Made by a program: the position numbers and the translations under genes. A model generated the notes under the pieces. It ran no database searches, had not been told where the DNA came from, and saw nothing but the letters and a program-made list of their open reading frames with translations. A stretch of 6,009 nucleotides of DNA from the NCBI GenBank assembly GCA_003136615.1, contig PLFA01000164.1, positions 368 through 6,376 on the forward strand, in the 5' to 3' direction. The DNA is from Caulobacteraceae bacterium. GTDB taxonomy: Bacteria > Pseudomonadota > Alphaproteobacteria > Caulobacterales > Caulobacteraceae. Of this stretch, positions 1-5,706 are shown piece by piece; within the stretch, counting starts at the first letter, position 1, and every line of letters begins with the position of its first letter.

Positions 1-468
1 CATGTTGTAGGGGTTGGACGAGCCCACCGACTTGGCCACCACATCCTGGACGCCCAGGGTTTCAAGAATGGCGCGCATGGGACCGCCGGCGATGACGCCC
101 GTGCCCGGAGGGGCGGCGCGCATCATGATCTTGCCCGCGCCCCAACGGCCAGCGCCATCATGGTGAAGCGTGCGCGATTCCCGCAAAGGCACGCGAATCA
201 TCGACTTCTTGGCTTCTTCGGTGGCCTTGCGAATGGCCTCGGGCACTTCACGCGCCTTGCCATGGCCATAGCCGACCCGGCCCTTCTGGTCGCCGACGAC
301 CATCAAAGCGGCGAACGAGAAACGCCGTCCGCCCTTCACCGTGGCGGCCACGCGATTGATGTGCACCAGCTTCTCGACGATGTCGCCTTCGCCGCGCTCT
401 TCGGGCTTGTTGCGGTCACGCCGATCGCGGCGCTCTCCGCCGCCACGCTGCTGTTCGCCACGGGCCAT
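1..468 (-). CDS. rpsE: 30S ribosomal protein S5, 5' part (cut by window edge)
   Basis: S5 is a 30S subunit protein near the decoding centre and mRNA entry channel, involved in translational accuracy; changes in its N-terminal loop can give spectinomycin resistance. The reading frame stays open for 156 codons from ATG at 468-466 to the window edge, so the C-terminus lies outside. Residues 1-28 form a hydrophilic tail rich in Arg, Gly, Glu and Asp. The double-stranded RNA-binding-like S5 domain follows: [20 protein letters not shown] at about 31-50 contains the conserved VKGGRRF loop, with [17 protein letters not shown] at 63-79. The second half begins near [19 protein letters not shown] (102-120) and reads through [12 protein letters not shown] into the conserved SSNPYN end. 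The spectinomycin loop looks wild type. The start is supported by AAGGA six bases upstream. It follows rplR after 17 nt. rpmD and rplO would be expected next, outside the window. Confidence 0.97.
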   Translation of the reverse strand, partial: MARGEQQRGGGERRDRRDRNKPEERGEGDIVEKLVHINRVAATVKGGRRFSFAALMVVGDQKGRVGYGHGKAREVPEAIRKATEEAKKSMIRVPLRESRTLHHDGAGRWGAGKIMMRAAPPGTGVIAGGPMRAILETLGVQDVVAKSVGSSNPYNM

Positions 469-474
469 GGTTTT

Positions 475-479
475 TCCTT
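475..479 (-). promoter_or_regulatory. Ribosome-binding site of rpsE
   Basis: AAGGA in the 17-nt rplR-rpsE spacer lies six bases before the rpsE ATG at 468. A second weaker GAGG lies at 485-482. The A-rich stretch between the site and the start should leave this region little structured. Confidence 0.75.
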
Positions 480-485
480 AACCTC

Positions 486-839
486 TTAAAAATTCAGGCC
501 GGCTTCGCGCGCCGCGTCCGCCAGGGCCTTGATACGCCCATGATAAATATAGCCGCCGCGGTCGAACACGACGTCCTTCAAACCCTGCTCAATGGCGCGC
601 TGGGCCAAAAGAGCCCCCACCTTGGACGCCGCCTCGCGGTCCGAGCCTTTTTCGATCGCCGCCTCAAGCGAGGAGGCGGCCGCCAGGGTCACGCCACGCC
701 GATCATCGATGATCTGGGCATAGATGTTCTTGGACGAGCGGAAGACCGACAGGCGCGGACGCCCGCCCGACACCGCCTTCAGACGGCGGCGAACGCGCTC
801 GGCGCGCTTCTTCAATGAATCGCGGGGAGTGAGAGCCAT
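486..839 (-). CDS. rplR: 50S ribosomal protein L18
   Basis: L18 binds 5S rRNA and, with L5, anchors it in the central protuberance of the 50S subunit. The protein is 117 residues, the same length as the E. coli protein. It has a basic N-terminus ([14 protein letters not shown], 8-21), the core [20 protein letters not shown] (27-46), AAASSLE (53-59) and the conserved C-terminal [11 protein letters not shown] (92-102) ending in GLNF. The frame stays open upstream into rplF as far as 953, but those extra residues do not resemble L18. The MALTPRDSL start at 839 gives the family length and lies 4 nt after the rplF stop. No good Shine-Dalgarno site is well placed: an AAGGAAGG stretch lies 16 nt upstream. 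Translation is therefore probably coupled to rplF. The stop is TAA at 488-486. Confidence 0.97.
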   Translation of the reverse strand: MALTPRDSLKKRAERVRRRLKAVSGGRPRLSVFRSSKNIYAQIIDDRRGVTLAAASSLEAAIEKGSDREAASKVGALLAQRAIEQGLKDVVFDRGGYIYHGRIKALADAAREAGLNF

Positions 840-843
840 GGCG

Positions 844-1377
844 CTACTTCTTCTTGCCTTCCTTGCGACGGACAACTTCGCCGCCATAGCGCACGCCCTT
901 GCCCTTATAGGGCTCGGGGGGCCGGATCTTGCGGATCTTGGCGGCGGTTTCACCCACCAGTTGCTTGTCTATCCCAGCGATCTTGATCTCCACGGGACGA
1001 GGCACGGCGAAGCTGATCCCGGCGGGCGGAGGAACATTCACCTCGTGCGAGAACCCCAGCTGCATGCTGAGCGCATTCCCATTCATGGCCGCCCGATAAC
1101 CGACACCCACCAGTTCGAGGGTTTCCTCGTAGCCCGTGGTCACGCCGACCACCATGTTGTTCACAAGCGTGCGCGAGAGGCCCCACATGGAGCGAGCGCG
1201 CGCCGTCTCGGCCCGGGGCGTCAGGGTCAGCTCGCCTGATCCTTGGCTGATTTCGATCTCGTCGCTCACGGTCCAGGACAGGGCGCCCTTGGGCCCCTTG
1301 ACCGAAACCGTCTGCCCCTCGACGCTGATGGTTACGCCGGCGGGGATAACGACCGCCTTCTTGCCGATCCGCGACAT
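844..1377 (-). CDS. rplF: 50S ribosomal protein L6
   Basis: L6 binds 23S rRNA near the sarcin-ricin loop, at the factor-binding side of the 50S subunit, and is needed for late 50S assembly. The product is 177 residues, the usual length. It begins [15 protein letters not shown] and has the duplicated L6 fold: a first half with [12 protein letters not shown] (24-35), then [21 protein letters not shown] (71-91) leading into the second half with [21 protein letters not shown] (91-111). The C-terminal signature [17 protein letters not shown] lies at 148-164, followed by a Lys/Arg tail. ATG at 1377 is preferred over an in-frame ATG at 1413: it matches the family N-terminus, lies one base after the rpsH stop (TGAGATG) and has AGGT eight bases upstream at 1389-1386. 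The arrangement favours translational coupling with rpsH. Confidence 0.98.
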   Translation of the reverse strand: MSRIGKKAVVIPAGVTISVEGQTVSVKGPKGALSWTVSDEIEISQGSGELTLTPRAETARARSMWGLSRTLVNNMVVGVTTGYEETLELVGVGYRAAMNGNALSMQLGFSHEVNVPPPAGISFAVPRPVEIKIAGIDKQLVGETAAKIRKIRPPEPYKGKGVRYGGEVVRRKEGKKK

Positions 1378-1378
1378 C

Positions 1379-1774
1379 TCAATACACCTGACAGAGGACT
1401 TCACCGCCGACATTGGCGGTGCGGGCGGCGGAGTCCGACATCACGCCCTTGGGCGTGGAGAGGATCGAGATGCCAAGGCCATTCTTCACGGGCTTCAGAT
1501 CGGCGATGGAGGCATAGACGCGCCGACCTGGCTTCGAGACGCGATTGATCTCCGCGATCACGGGCTCGCCGTCAAAATACTTCAACTCGACTTCGAACTG
1601 CGGGAAGGCGCCCGGCTCCTGAATGAGACCGTAGCCACGGATATAGCCTTCGGCGAGGAGCACTTCGAGCACGCGCTCGCGCATCCGGGAGGCCGGCGTG
1701 AGCACCTTGGAGCGCTTGCGCATGCCAGCGTTGCGGATGCGGGCGATCAGGTCGCCTAGGGGATCATTGACCAT
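1379..1774 (-). CDS. rpsH: 30S ribosomal protein S8
   Basis: S8 is a primary 16S rRNA-binding protein that nucleates the platform of the 30S subunit by binding helix 21. In E. coli it also represses the spc operon by binding the rplE mRNA. The product is 131 residues, normal for the family. It opens with [13 protein letters not shown] (4-16), continues with ILT-type basic residues ([17 protein letters not shown], 23-39), and has the conserved [12 protein letters not shown] (78-89), the rRNA-contact motif [16 protein letters not shown] (99-114) and GGEVLCQVY at the C-terminus. ATG at 1774 has an excellent Shine-Dalgarno site, GGAGG, which directly abuts the rpsN stop codon. Whether S8 also autoregulates this cluster cannot be decided from the protein sequence. 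Confidence 0.98.
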   Translation of the reverse strand: MVNDPLGDLIARIRNAGMRKRSKVLTPASRMRERVLEVLLAEGYIRGYGLIQEPGAFPQFEVELKYFDGEPVIAEINRVSKPGRRVYASIADLKPVKNGLGISILSTPKGVMSDSAARTANVGGEVLCQVY

Positions 1775-1781
1775 CTTGTGT

Positions 1782-1786
1782 CCTCC
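1782..1786 (-). promoter_or_regulatory. Strong ribosome-binding site of rpsH
   Basis: GGAGG directly follows the rpsN TAG stop and lies seven bases before the rpsH ATG. It is among the best Shine-Dalgarno matches in the window and confirms the rpsH start. Confidence 0.85.
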
Positions 1787-2092
1787 CTACCAGCTCGACT
1801 TGACGAGGCCCGGGATCTGCCCGGCGGAGCCCAGTTCGCGCAGCGCGATCCGGCTCATCTTCATTTTGCGATAGAAGGCGCGCGGACGACCCGTGATCTC
1901 ACAGCGGTTGCGAATGCGGCTGGGCGCCGAGTTGCGGGGCAGCTTTGCAAGCGCAAGCCGCGCCTCGAACCGCTCTTCCAGCGACAGGTTCTCGTTCTCA
2001 GCCGTATCCTTCAACGCCTTACGCTTGGCGGCGTACTGCACCACGAGCTTGCGCACGTGGGTGTTGCGATTGACGGCGCTTTTCTTGGCCAT
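1787..2092 (-). CDS. rpsN: 30S ribosomal protein S14, zinc-free (C-) form
   Basis: S14 sits in the head of the 30S subunit next to S3, S10 and S19. The product is 101 residues, the long form. It begins [10 protein letters not shown] and carries basic helices ([17 protein letters not shown], 13-29). The C-terminal half has the S14 signature [12 protein letters not shown] (62-73) and ends [23 protein letters not shown]. The short zinc-binding form uses two CxxC pairs; here only one cysteine (residue 64) remains, so this is the zinc-independent C- form. ATG at 2092 lies 27 nt after the rplE stop, the widest gap in the window. The upstream site is a GA repeat (2106-2097) instead of a canonical AGGAGG. 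An inverted repeat (2108-2144) spans the end of rplE and this leader. Confidence 0.98.
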   Translation of the reverse strand: MAKKSAVNRNTHVRKLVVQYAAKRKALKDTAENENLSLEERFEARLALAKLPRNSAPSRIRNRCEITGRPRAFYRKMKMSRIALRELGSAGQIPGLVKSSW

Positions 2093-2096
2093 GGTG

Positions 2097-2106
2097 TCTC
2101 TCTCTC
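2097..2106 (-). promoter_or_regulatory. GA-repeat ribosome-binding site of rpsN
   Basis: A run of five GA dinucleotides lies 4-13 nt before the rpsN ATG. It lacks the GGAGG core seen at other starts in the window, so it would pair with the anti-Shine-Dalgarno only partially. It sits directly downstream of the rplE/rpsN inverted repeat. Confidence 0.55.
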
Positions 2107-2107
2107 G

Positions 2108-2144
2108 CCCGTTCCGCGGCTATTGCTGAGCCGTGGTGAACGGG
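2108..2144 (-). promoter_or_regulatory. Inverted repeat / mRNA stem-loop across the rplE stop codon
   Basis: Read as mRNA, a 7-base arm CCCGUUC (2144-2138) can pair perfectly with GAACGGG (2114-2108). Inside it, CGGCU (2133-2129) pairs with AGCCG (2121-2117) around a 7-base loop. The two helices are separated by an internal loop of 4 and 2 bases. The UAG stop of rplE lies at the loop edge, and the structure ends two bases before the GA-rich ribosome-binding site of rpsN. No U-run follows, so it is not a typical intrinsic terminator. A role in rpsN initiation, protein binding or mRNA processing is inference only. Confidence 0.5.
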
Positions 2145-2698
2145 AACTGGAATTCCTTTAGAAGCGCGCGCGCCTCGTCATCGGTCTTCGCGGTGGTGCA
2201 GACGATGATGTCCATGCCCCAGATCTGGTCGATCTCATCGTAGTTGATCTCAGGGAACACCAAGTGCTCGCGAAGGCCCATGGCGTAGTTGCCGCGGCCA
2301 TCGAAACTCGTGGGCTTAAGGCCCCGGAAGTCCTTCACCCGCGGCAAGGCGATGGTGATCAGACGATCCAGGAACTCATACATGCGATCCTTGCGAAGGG
2401 TGACCTTGGCGCCGATCACCATGCCTTCGCGCAGCTTGAAGCCGGCGATGGAGTTGCGGGCCTTGGTGGGCAGGGGCTTCTGGCCGGTGATGGCCGCCAG
2501 ATCCTTCATCGCCGATTGGCTCTTCTTGGAATCGCTCACAGCTTCGCCGATGCCCATGTTCACGACGATCTTGTCGATCTTCGGGATCTGCATCTCGTTG
2601 CGATAGGAAAACTGCTCCTTCAGCGCCTTGCGAATGCGCTGACGGTATTCAGTCTTCATGCGCGGCTCGTAAGCCGTCTCTGGGGCGGACTCAGCCAT
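2120..2698 (-). CDS. rplE: 50S ribosomal protein L5
   Basis: L5 binds 5S rRNA and 23S rRNA in the central protuberance and contacts the P-site tRNA. The product is 192 residues; E. coli L5 has 179, and the difference is a 13-residue N-terminal extension ([13 protein letters not shown]) before the conserved [17 protein letters not shown]. The L5 signature [12 protein letters not shown] lies at 43-54, followed by [21 protein letters not shown] (72-92) and [20 protein letters not shown] (132-151), both strongly conserved. ATG at 2698 overlaps the rplX stop by 8 nt and is favoured by GGAGAGG at 2711-2705, six bases upstream. An internal ATG at codon 14 (2659) would give the E. coli-like start but has no comparable ribosome-binding site. 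A similar extension is common in alphaproteobacterial L5, as I recall. Confidence 0.97.
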   Translation of the reverse strand: MAESAPETAYEPRMKTEYRQRIRKALKEQFSYRNEMQIPKIDKIVVNMGIGEAVSDSKKSQSAMKDLAAITGQKPLPTKARNSIAGFKLREGMVIGAKVTLRKDRMYEFLDRLITIALPRVKDFRGLKPTSFDGRGNYAMGLREHLVFPEINYDEIDQIWGMDIIVCTTAKTDDEARALLKEFQFPFTTAQQ

Positions 2699-3005
2699 TG
2701 ATGACCTCTCCGGTGGTCTTTGCCACCCTCACCTTCTTGTCGCCGTCGATGCGGAAACCCACACGCGTGGGCTTGCCGTTCGAATCGGCGATGGCGACGT
2801 TCGACACGTGAATGGCGGCTTCCTTGGGCTTCTTGCCGCCCTGGGGATCGGCCTGGGTGGGCCGGGTGTGGCGCTGGACCATGTTGAGACCGCCGACGAT
2901 GACGCGCTCATCCTTGGGGAACACTTTTTCCACGCGACCCGTGCGGCCCTTGTCCTTGCCGGTGAGCAGGATGACCCGATCGCCCTTTTTGATCTTCGCC
3001 GCCAT
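2691..3005 (-). CDS. rplX: 50S ribosomal protein L24
   Basis: L24 is an early 50S assembly initiator that binds 23S rRNA and lies near the peptide exit tunnel. The product is 104 residues, the same length as in E. coli. A KOW motif at the N-terminus reads [20 protein letters not shown] (6-25). It continues with [21 protein letters not shown] (29-49) and [19 protein letters not shown] (56-74), all typical of L24, and ends with [13 protein letters not shown] (84-96). The frame is open far upstream, but the family N-terminus, a perfect GGAGGT at 3017-3012 six bases upstream, and a one-base stop/start overlap with rplN (TGATG) all fix the start at 3005. Its 3' end overlaps rplE by 8 nt. Confidence 0.98.
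   Translation of the reverse strand: MAAKIKKGDRVILLTGKDKGRTGRVEKVFPKDERVIVGGLNMVQRHTRPTQADPQGGKKPKEAAIHVSNVAIADSNGKPTRVGFRIDGDKKVRVAKTTGEVING
2705..2711 (-). promoter_or_regulatory. Ribosome-binding site of rplE, inside rplX
   Basis: GGAGAGG within the last codons of rplX lies six bases before the ATG at 2698. It decides in favour of the longer L5 (192 residues) over the internal ATG at codon 14. Confidence 0.75.
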
Positions 3006-3373
3006 CACAGCACCTCCGGCGCCAGGGAGATGATCTTCATGTGGCTCTTGGCGCGCAGTTCGCGCGGCACGGGGCCAAAGATCCGGGTGCCGATCGGCTC
3101 GGACTGCTTGTTGACGATGACCGCCGCGTTCTTGTCGAAGCGGATCACTGAACCGTCCTTGCGCTTGATCGCCGAGGCGGTGCGCACGACGATGGCCTGA
3201 AGGACGTCGCCCTTCTTCACCCGGCCACGCGGAATGGCTTCCTTGACCGAGACGACGATCTTGTCGCCCACGCCCGCATAGCGACGGCCGGCGCCGCCCA
3301 GCACCTTGATGCACATGACGCGGCGCGCGCCGGAATTATCGGCGACTTCGAGATTGGTCTGCATCTGGATCAT
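3005..3373 (-). CDS. rplN: 50S ribosomal protein L14
   Basis: L14 binds 23S rRNA at the subunit interface, contributes to intersubunit bridges, and is the docking site for the silencing factor RsfS in many bacteria. The product is 122 residues, matching the family. It starts [27 protein letters not shown], the diagnostic L14 N-terminus, then has [22 protein letters not shown] (37-57) and [27 protein letters not shown], and ends with [13 protein letters not shown] (95-107) before a short hydrophobic end. TAAGGA at 3388-3383 lies nine bases before the ATG. In E. coli rplN is the first gene of the spc operon with its own promoter; here its ATG overlaps the rpsQ stop by 4 nt (ATGA). Confidence 0.98.
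   Translation of the reverse strand: MIQMQTNLEVADNSGARRVMCIKVLGGAGRRYAGVGDKIVVSVKEAIPRGRVKKGDVLQAIVVRTASAIKRKDGSVIRFDKNAAVIVNKQSEPIGTRIFGPVPRELRAKSHMKIISLAPEVL
3012..3017 (-). promoter_or_regulatory. Ribosome-binding site of rplX, inside rplN
   Basis: GGAGGT in the last codons of rplN lies six bases before the rplX ATG at 3005. It is a near-perfect Shine-Dalgarno match and fixes the L24 start within a much longer open frame. Confidence 0.85.
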
Positions 3374-3612
3374 GCGGCGACGTCCTTAGGAAGCACTTCC
3401 CAGGTCTTGAGCTTGGACTTGGGCGCGCACTCGATAATCCGCGCCGCCTCACCCTCATGATAGGCGTTGGCCTCGTCATGGGCGTGGTAGCGCTTGGACC
3501 GACGCACGGTCTTCTTGAGCAGGGGGTGCAGGAAGGTGCGCTCGACGCGCACGACCACGGTCTTGTCTCCCTTGTCGGAGACCACCACACCTTCGAGGAT
3601 TCGCTTGGGCAT
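3370..3612 (-). CDS. rpsQ: 30S ribosomal protein S17
   Basis: S17 is a primary 16S rRNA-binding protein with an OB fold that helps organise the 5' domain of the 30S subunit. The product is 80 residues (84 in E. coli). It begins [27 protein letters not shown], followed by [19 protein letters not shown] (29-47), the conserved basic RNA-binding loop. The C-terminal strand reads [16 protein letters not shown] (59-74), matching the usual S17 signature region with Lys65 where Leu or Ile is common. The start lies 24 nt after the rpmC stop; the spacer has only a weak AGAG element and is unusually A/T-rich for this window. It is the last gene of the S10 part and overlaps rplN by 4 nt. Confidence 0.97.
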   Translation of the reverse strand: MPKRILEGVVVSDKGDKTVVVRVERTFLHPLLKKTVRRSKRYHAHDEANAYHEGEAARIIECAPKSKLKTWEVLPKDVAA

Positions 3613-3636
3613 CGCTTTATATCTCTATGCTTAAGG

Positions 3637-3834
3637 TCACGCCGCCGCAGGCGTGCGGGCGCGCAGGACCGTCTTGATGCGCGCGATGTCCCGACGGACC
3701 TCCTGCACACGATGAGTCTTTTCCAGCTGCCCGGTGGCCGCCTGGAAGCGCAGGTTGAACTGTTCCTTCTTCAGCGACAGAAGTGCGTCGCTGAGCTGGT
3801 CGGGGGTCAGACGCAGAACGTCGTCGATCTTCAT
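3637..3834 (-). CDS. rpmC: 50S ribosomal protein L29
   Basis: L29 is a small helical-hairpin protein at the rim of the peptide exit tunnel, next to L23, and forms part of the docking surface for trigger factor and SRP. The product is 65 residues (63 in E. coli). The conserved core [18 protein letters not shown] lies at about 21-38, followed by [15 protein letters not shown] (46-60) and a short Ala-rich end. A GTG at 3837 directly precedes the ATG at 3834. The ATG is chosen because GGAGG at 3846-3842 is seven bases from it but only four from the GTG, and because it makes a TGATG overlap with the rplP stop like other junctions here. If GTG were used, the protein would be one residue longer. Confidence 0.95.
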   Translation of the reverse strand: MKIDDVLRLTPDQLSDALLSLKKEQFNLRFQAATGQLEKTHRVQEVRRDIARIKTVLRARTPAAA

Positions 3835-4262
3835 CACGCAGCCTCCACCGCATCGGCGAGACGGGTGACGATGCGGGTTTTCACCGGAAGCTTGGCGGCG
3901 CCCAGGCGCAGCGCTTCACGGGCAACCTCATCGGGGACGCCATCCACCTCAAACATGATCCGACCCGGCGCGACGCGGGCGGCCCAGTATTCCACCGATC
4001 CCTTGCCCTTACCCATCCGAACCTCGGCGGGCTTGTCGCTCACCGGCACGTCTGGGAAAATGCGGATCCACACCCGGCCCTGACGCTTCATCTGGCGCGT
4101 AATCGCCCGGCGCGCCGCTTCGATCTGGCGCGCGGTGACCCGCTCGGGCTGCACGGACTTCAGCCCGTGCGAGCCGAAATTCAGCGCAAAGCCGCCCTTG
4201 GCCAGGCCGTGGATGCGGCCCTTGAACTGCTTGCGGTACTTGGTCTTCTTGGGGGAAAGCAT
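3834..4262 (-). CDS. rplP: 50S ribosomal protein L16
   Basis: L16 is a late-assembling 50S protein near the A site and peptidyl transferase centre, helping to position tRNA and to organise helix 38. The product is 142 residues (136 in E. coli). It begins [16 protein letters not shown], followed by [18 protein letters not shown] (19-36) and the Arg-rich [19 protein letters not shown] (44-62). The conserved signature [19 protein letters not shown] lies at 77-95; Arg82 corresponds to the arginine hydroxylated in E. coli L16 (Arg81). The conserved [11 protein letters not shown] (99-109) follows. ATG at 4262 lies 18 nt after the rpsC stop, with AGGACAAGG just upstream as the likely ribosome-binding site. 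Its stop shares one base with the rpmC start. Confidence 0.98.
   Translation of the reverse strand: MLSPKKTKYRKQFKGRIHGLAKGGFALNFGSHGLKSVQPERVTARQIEAARRAITRQMKRQGRVWIRIFPDVPVSDKPAEVRMGKGKGSVEYWAARVAPGRIMFEVDGVPDEVAREALRLGAAKLPVKTRIVTRLADAVEAA
3842..3846 (-). promoter_or_regulatory. Ribosome-binding site of rpmC, inside rplP
   Basis: GGAGG in the 3' end of rplP is seven bases from the ATG at 3834 and four from the adjacent GTG at 3837. The spacing favours ATG as the L29 start. Confidence 0.75.
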
Positions 4263-4280
4263 GGCCTTGTCCTACAATCC

Positions 4281-5042
4281 TTAAGCGGCCGGGCCGTCGC
4301 GGCGGTCGCGGCGGGGTCCGCGATCGGGACGATCACCACGACCTTCACGGCCGGGGCCTTCGCCGGCGGGACCGGACTCACTGGCCAGACGCTTGTCCAG
4401 GGCCATGGGATCGTGCTCCAGGACCTCGCCCTTGAAGATCCAGGTCTTGACCCCGATGATGCCGTAGGTGGTCTTGGCTTCGGCGAAGCCATAGTCGATG
4501 TCGGCGCGCAGGGTGTGACGCGGCACCCGGCCCTCATGATAGGACTCGGCTCTAGCGATCTCGGCTCCGCCCAGACGACCGGCCACCTCCACGCGGACGC
4601 CCTTGGCGCCGAGGCGCATGGCAGACTGCATGGAACGTTTCATGGCGCGGCGGAAGGCGATCCGGCGCTCAAGCTGCTGGGCGATGTTTTCGGCGACCAG
4701 TTGAGCGTCAGTCTCGGGCTTGCGGACCTCGACGATGTTCAGGTGAACCTCGCCCTCGGTCATGGCGGCGAGATCGGTGCGCAGTTTCTCGATGTCCGCG
4801 CCCTTCTTACCGATGATCACGCCAGGACGGGCCGAATAGATGGTCACGCGGCACTTCTTGTGCGGCCGCTCGATGATGATCCGCGACACGCCGGCCTGAT
4901 AGAGGCGCTTCTTCAGCTCCTTGCGCAGACGGATGTCGTCGTGGAGCAGACGTGAATAATCAGCTCCGCTGGCGAACCAGCGGCTGTCCCAGGTGCGGTT
5001 GATGCCCAGGCGCAGGCCGATGGGATTGACTTTTTGACCCAT
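4281..5042 (-). CDS. rpsC: 30S ribosomal protein S3
   Basis: S3 lies in the 30S head at the mRNA entry tunnel and contributes to ribosomal mRNA helicase activity. The product is 253 residues (233 in E. coli). It begins [23 protein letters not shown], continues with a type II KH domain whose GKKG loop is at 78-81 ([17 protein letters not shown], 71-87), and then the S3 C-terminal domain with [12 protein letters not shown] and [16 protein letters not shown] (191-206). Arg131, Arg132 and Lys135, linked to helicase activity in E. coli, are present at the same positions. Residues from about 222 form a low-complexity tail of Gly, Arg, Asp, Glu and Pro, absent from E. coli S3. ATG at 5042 shares one base with the rplV stop; GAGG lies seven bases upstream. 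The TAA stop is 18 nt before rplP. Confidence 0.98.
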   Translation of the reverse strand: MGQKVNPIGLRLGINRTWDSRWFASGADYSRLLHDDIRLRKELKKRLYQAGVSRIIIERPHKKCRVTIYSARPGVIIGKKGADIEKLRTDLAAMTEGEVHLNIVEVRKPETDAQLVAENIAQQLERRIAFRRAMKRSMQSAMRLGAKGVRVEVAGRLGGAEIARAESYHEGRVPRHTLRADIDYGFAEAKTTYGIIGVKTWIFKGEVLEHDPMALDKRLASESGPAGEGPGREGRGDRPDRGPRRDRRDGPAA

Positions 5043-5422
5043 CAGACGGCCTCGCCCAGTTCACGAACCACGATGGTGATCTCCGAAAACGGCTTCTCGA
5101 TGCGCGAGGACCGGCCGCGGGCGCGGGCGGAAAAGCGCTTCATGACAAGGTTGCGCCCCACATAGGCCTCGGCCACCACCAGATTATCGATGTCCAGGCC
5201 GTGATTGTTCTCGGCGTTGGAGATCGCCGAATAGAGCGCCTTGCGCACATCCGACGCGATACGGCGGGGGCTGAACTCAAGTTCATTGAGGGCGCGCTGG
5301 ACTTTAAGGCCCCGGATGGACTGGGCCACGAGGTTGAGCTTGCGCGCACTGGTGCGCAGGGTGCGCACCTTGCTCATGGCCGCCGTCGTATCGACGCGGC
5401 GCGGGTTAACGGGCTTGCCCAT
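5042..5422 (-). CDS. rplV: 50S ribosomal protein L22
   Basis: L22 binds all domains of 23S rRNA; its long beta-hairpin lines the peptide exit tunnel at the constriction with L4. The product is 126 residues (110 in E. coli); the extra length is a 14-15 residue N-terminal extension ([15 protein letters not shown]). The conserved core starts with [23 protein letters not shown] (19-41) and continues with [28 protein letters not shown]. The tunnel hairpin reads [18 protein letters not shown] (91-108); the Met-Lys-Arg triplet whose deletion causes erythromycin resistance in E. coli is intact at 94-96. The end ITIVVRE is typical. ATG at 5422 has GAGGA at 5433-5429 six bases upstream and follows the rpsS stop after one base (TAGCATG). 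Confidence 0.98.
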   Translation of the reverse strand: MGKPVNPRRVDTTAAMSKVRTLRTSARKLNLVAQSIRGLKVQRALNELEFSPRRIASDVRKALYSAISNAENNHGLDIDNLVVAEAYVGRNLVMKRFSARARGRSSRIEKPFSEITIVVRELGEAV

Positions 5423-5423
5423 G

Positions 5424-5702
5424 CTACTTCCTCTTGGCCTTCTTGTCGGCGGCGTGGCCCGGGAAATAACGGGTGGGCGCGAACTCGCCGAGCTTCATGC
5501 CAACCATGTCTTCGCTGACAAGGACGGGCACATGCTTCTGGCCATTGTGGACGCCGAAAGTCAGGCCGACGAACTGCGGCATGATGGTAGAACGGCGCGA
5601 CCAGGTCTTGATCACATCCTTCCGCCCAGAGGTCTGAACGGCGTCCGCCTTCTTAAGCAGATAGCCGTCGACAAAAGGGCCTTTCCAGACTGAACGGGTC
5701 AT
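5424..5702 (-). CDS. rpsS: 30S ribosomal protein S19
   Basis: S19 is a 30S head protein that pairs with S13, binds 16S rRNA and contributes to bridges near the A site. The product is 92 residues, the same length as in E. coli. It begins [19 protein letters not shown], followed by [24 protein letters not shown] (31-54) and the signature [21 protein letters not shown] (58-78), with [14 protein letters not shown] at the end. The start lies 4 nt after the rplB stop. The nearest purine-rich element (AGAAGG) is about 12 nt upstream, so initiation probably depends on coupling to rplB. Confidence 0.98.
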   Translation of the reverse strand: MTRSVWKGPFVDGYLLKKADAVQTSGRKDVIKTWSRRSTIMPQFVGLTFGVHNGQKHVPVLVSEDMVGMKLGEFAPTRYFPGHAADKKAKRK

Positions 5703-5706
5703 GGGC

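Noticed and set aside
160..489. Plus-strand open frame opposite the start of rpsE, with a hydrophobic C-terminal stretch
   Set aside because: The minus strand here encodes S5 with all family motifs. The hydrophobic run comes from reading the Arg/Gly/Glu-rich S5 tail in antisense.
840..953. Possible longer rplR start within rplF
   Set aside because: The added residues do not match L18. The start at 839 gives exactly the usual 117 residues and fits the gene spacing.
2108..2144. Intrinsic terminator between rplE and rpsN
   Set aside because: The hairpin is followed in the mRNA by CGAGAGAGAG, not a U-run, and essential genes continue in the same direction without a visible new promoter.
3006..3314. 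Possible longer rplX start, inside rplN
   Set aside because: The extra 103 codons are an alternate frame of rplN. The KOW-containing L24 N-terminus and GGAGGT site place the start at 3005.
3457..4083. A 208-codon open frame on the plus strand, opposite rplP, rpmC and rpsQ
   Set aside because: It crosses three conserved genes in antisense and has no protein-family features; it is a shadow of the GC-rich minus-strand genes.
4167..4955. A 262-codon open frame on the plus strand, opposite rpsC
   Set aside because: It is antisense to the fully conserved rpsC and the 5' end of rplP. The Ala/Gly/Leu/Asp-rich translation is what GC-rich coding DNA gives in the complementary frame, and no recognisable domain or ribosome-binding site supports it.
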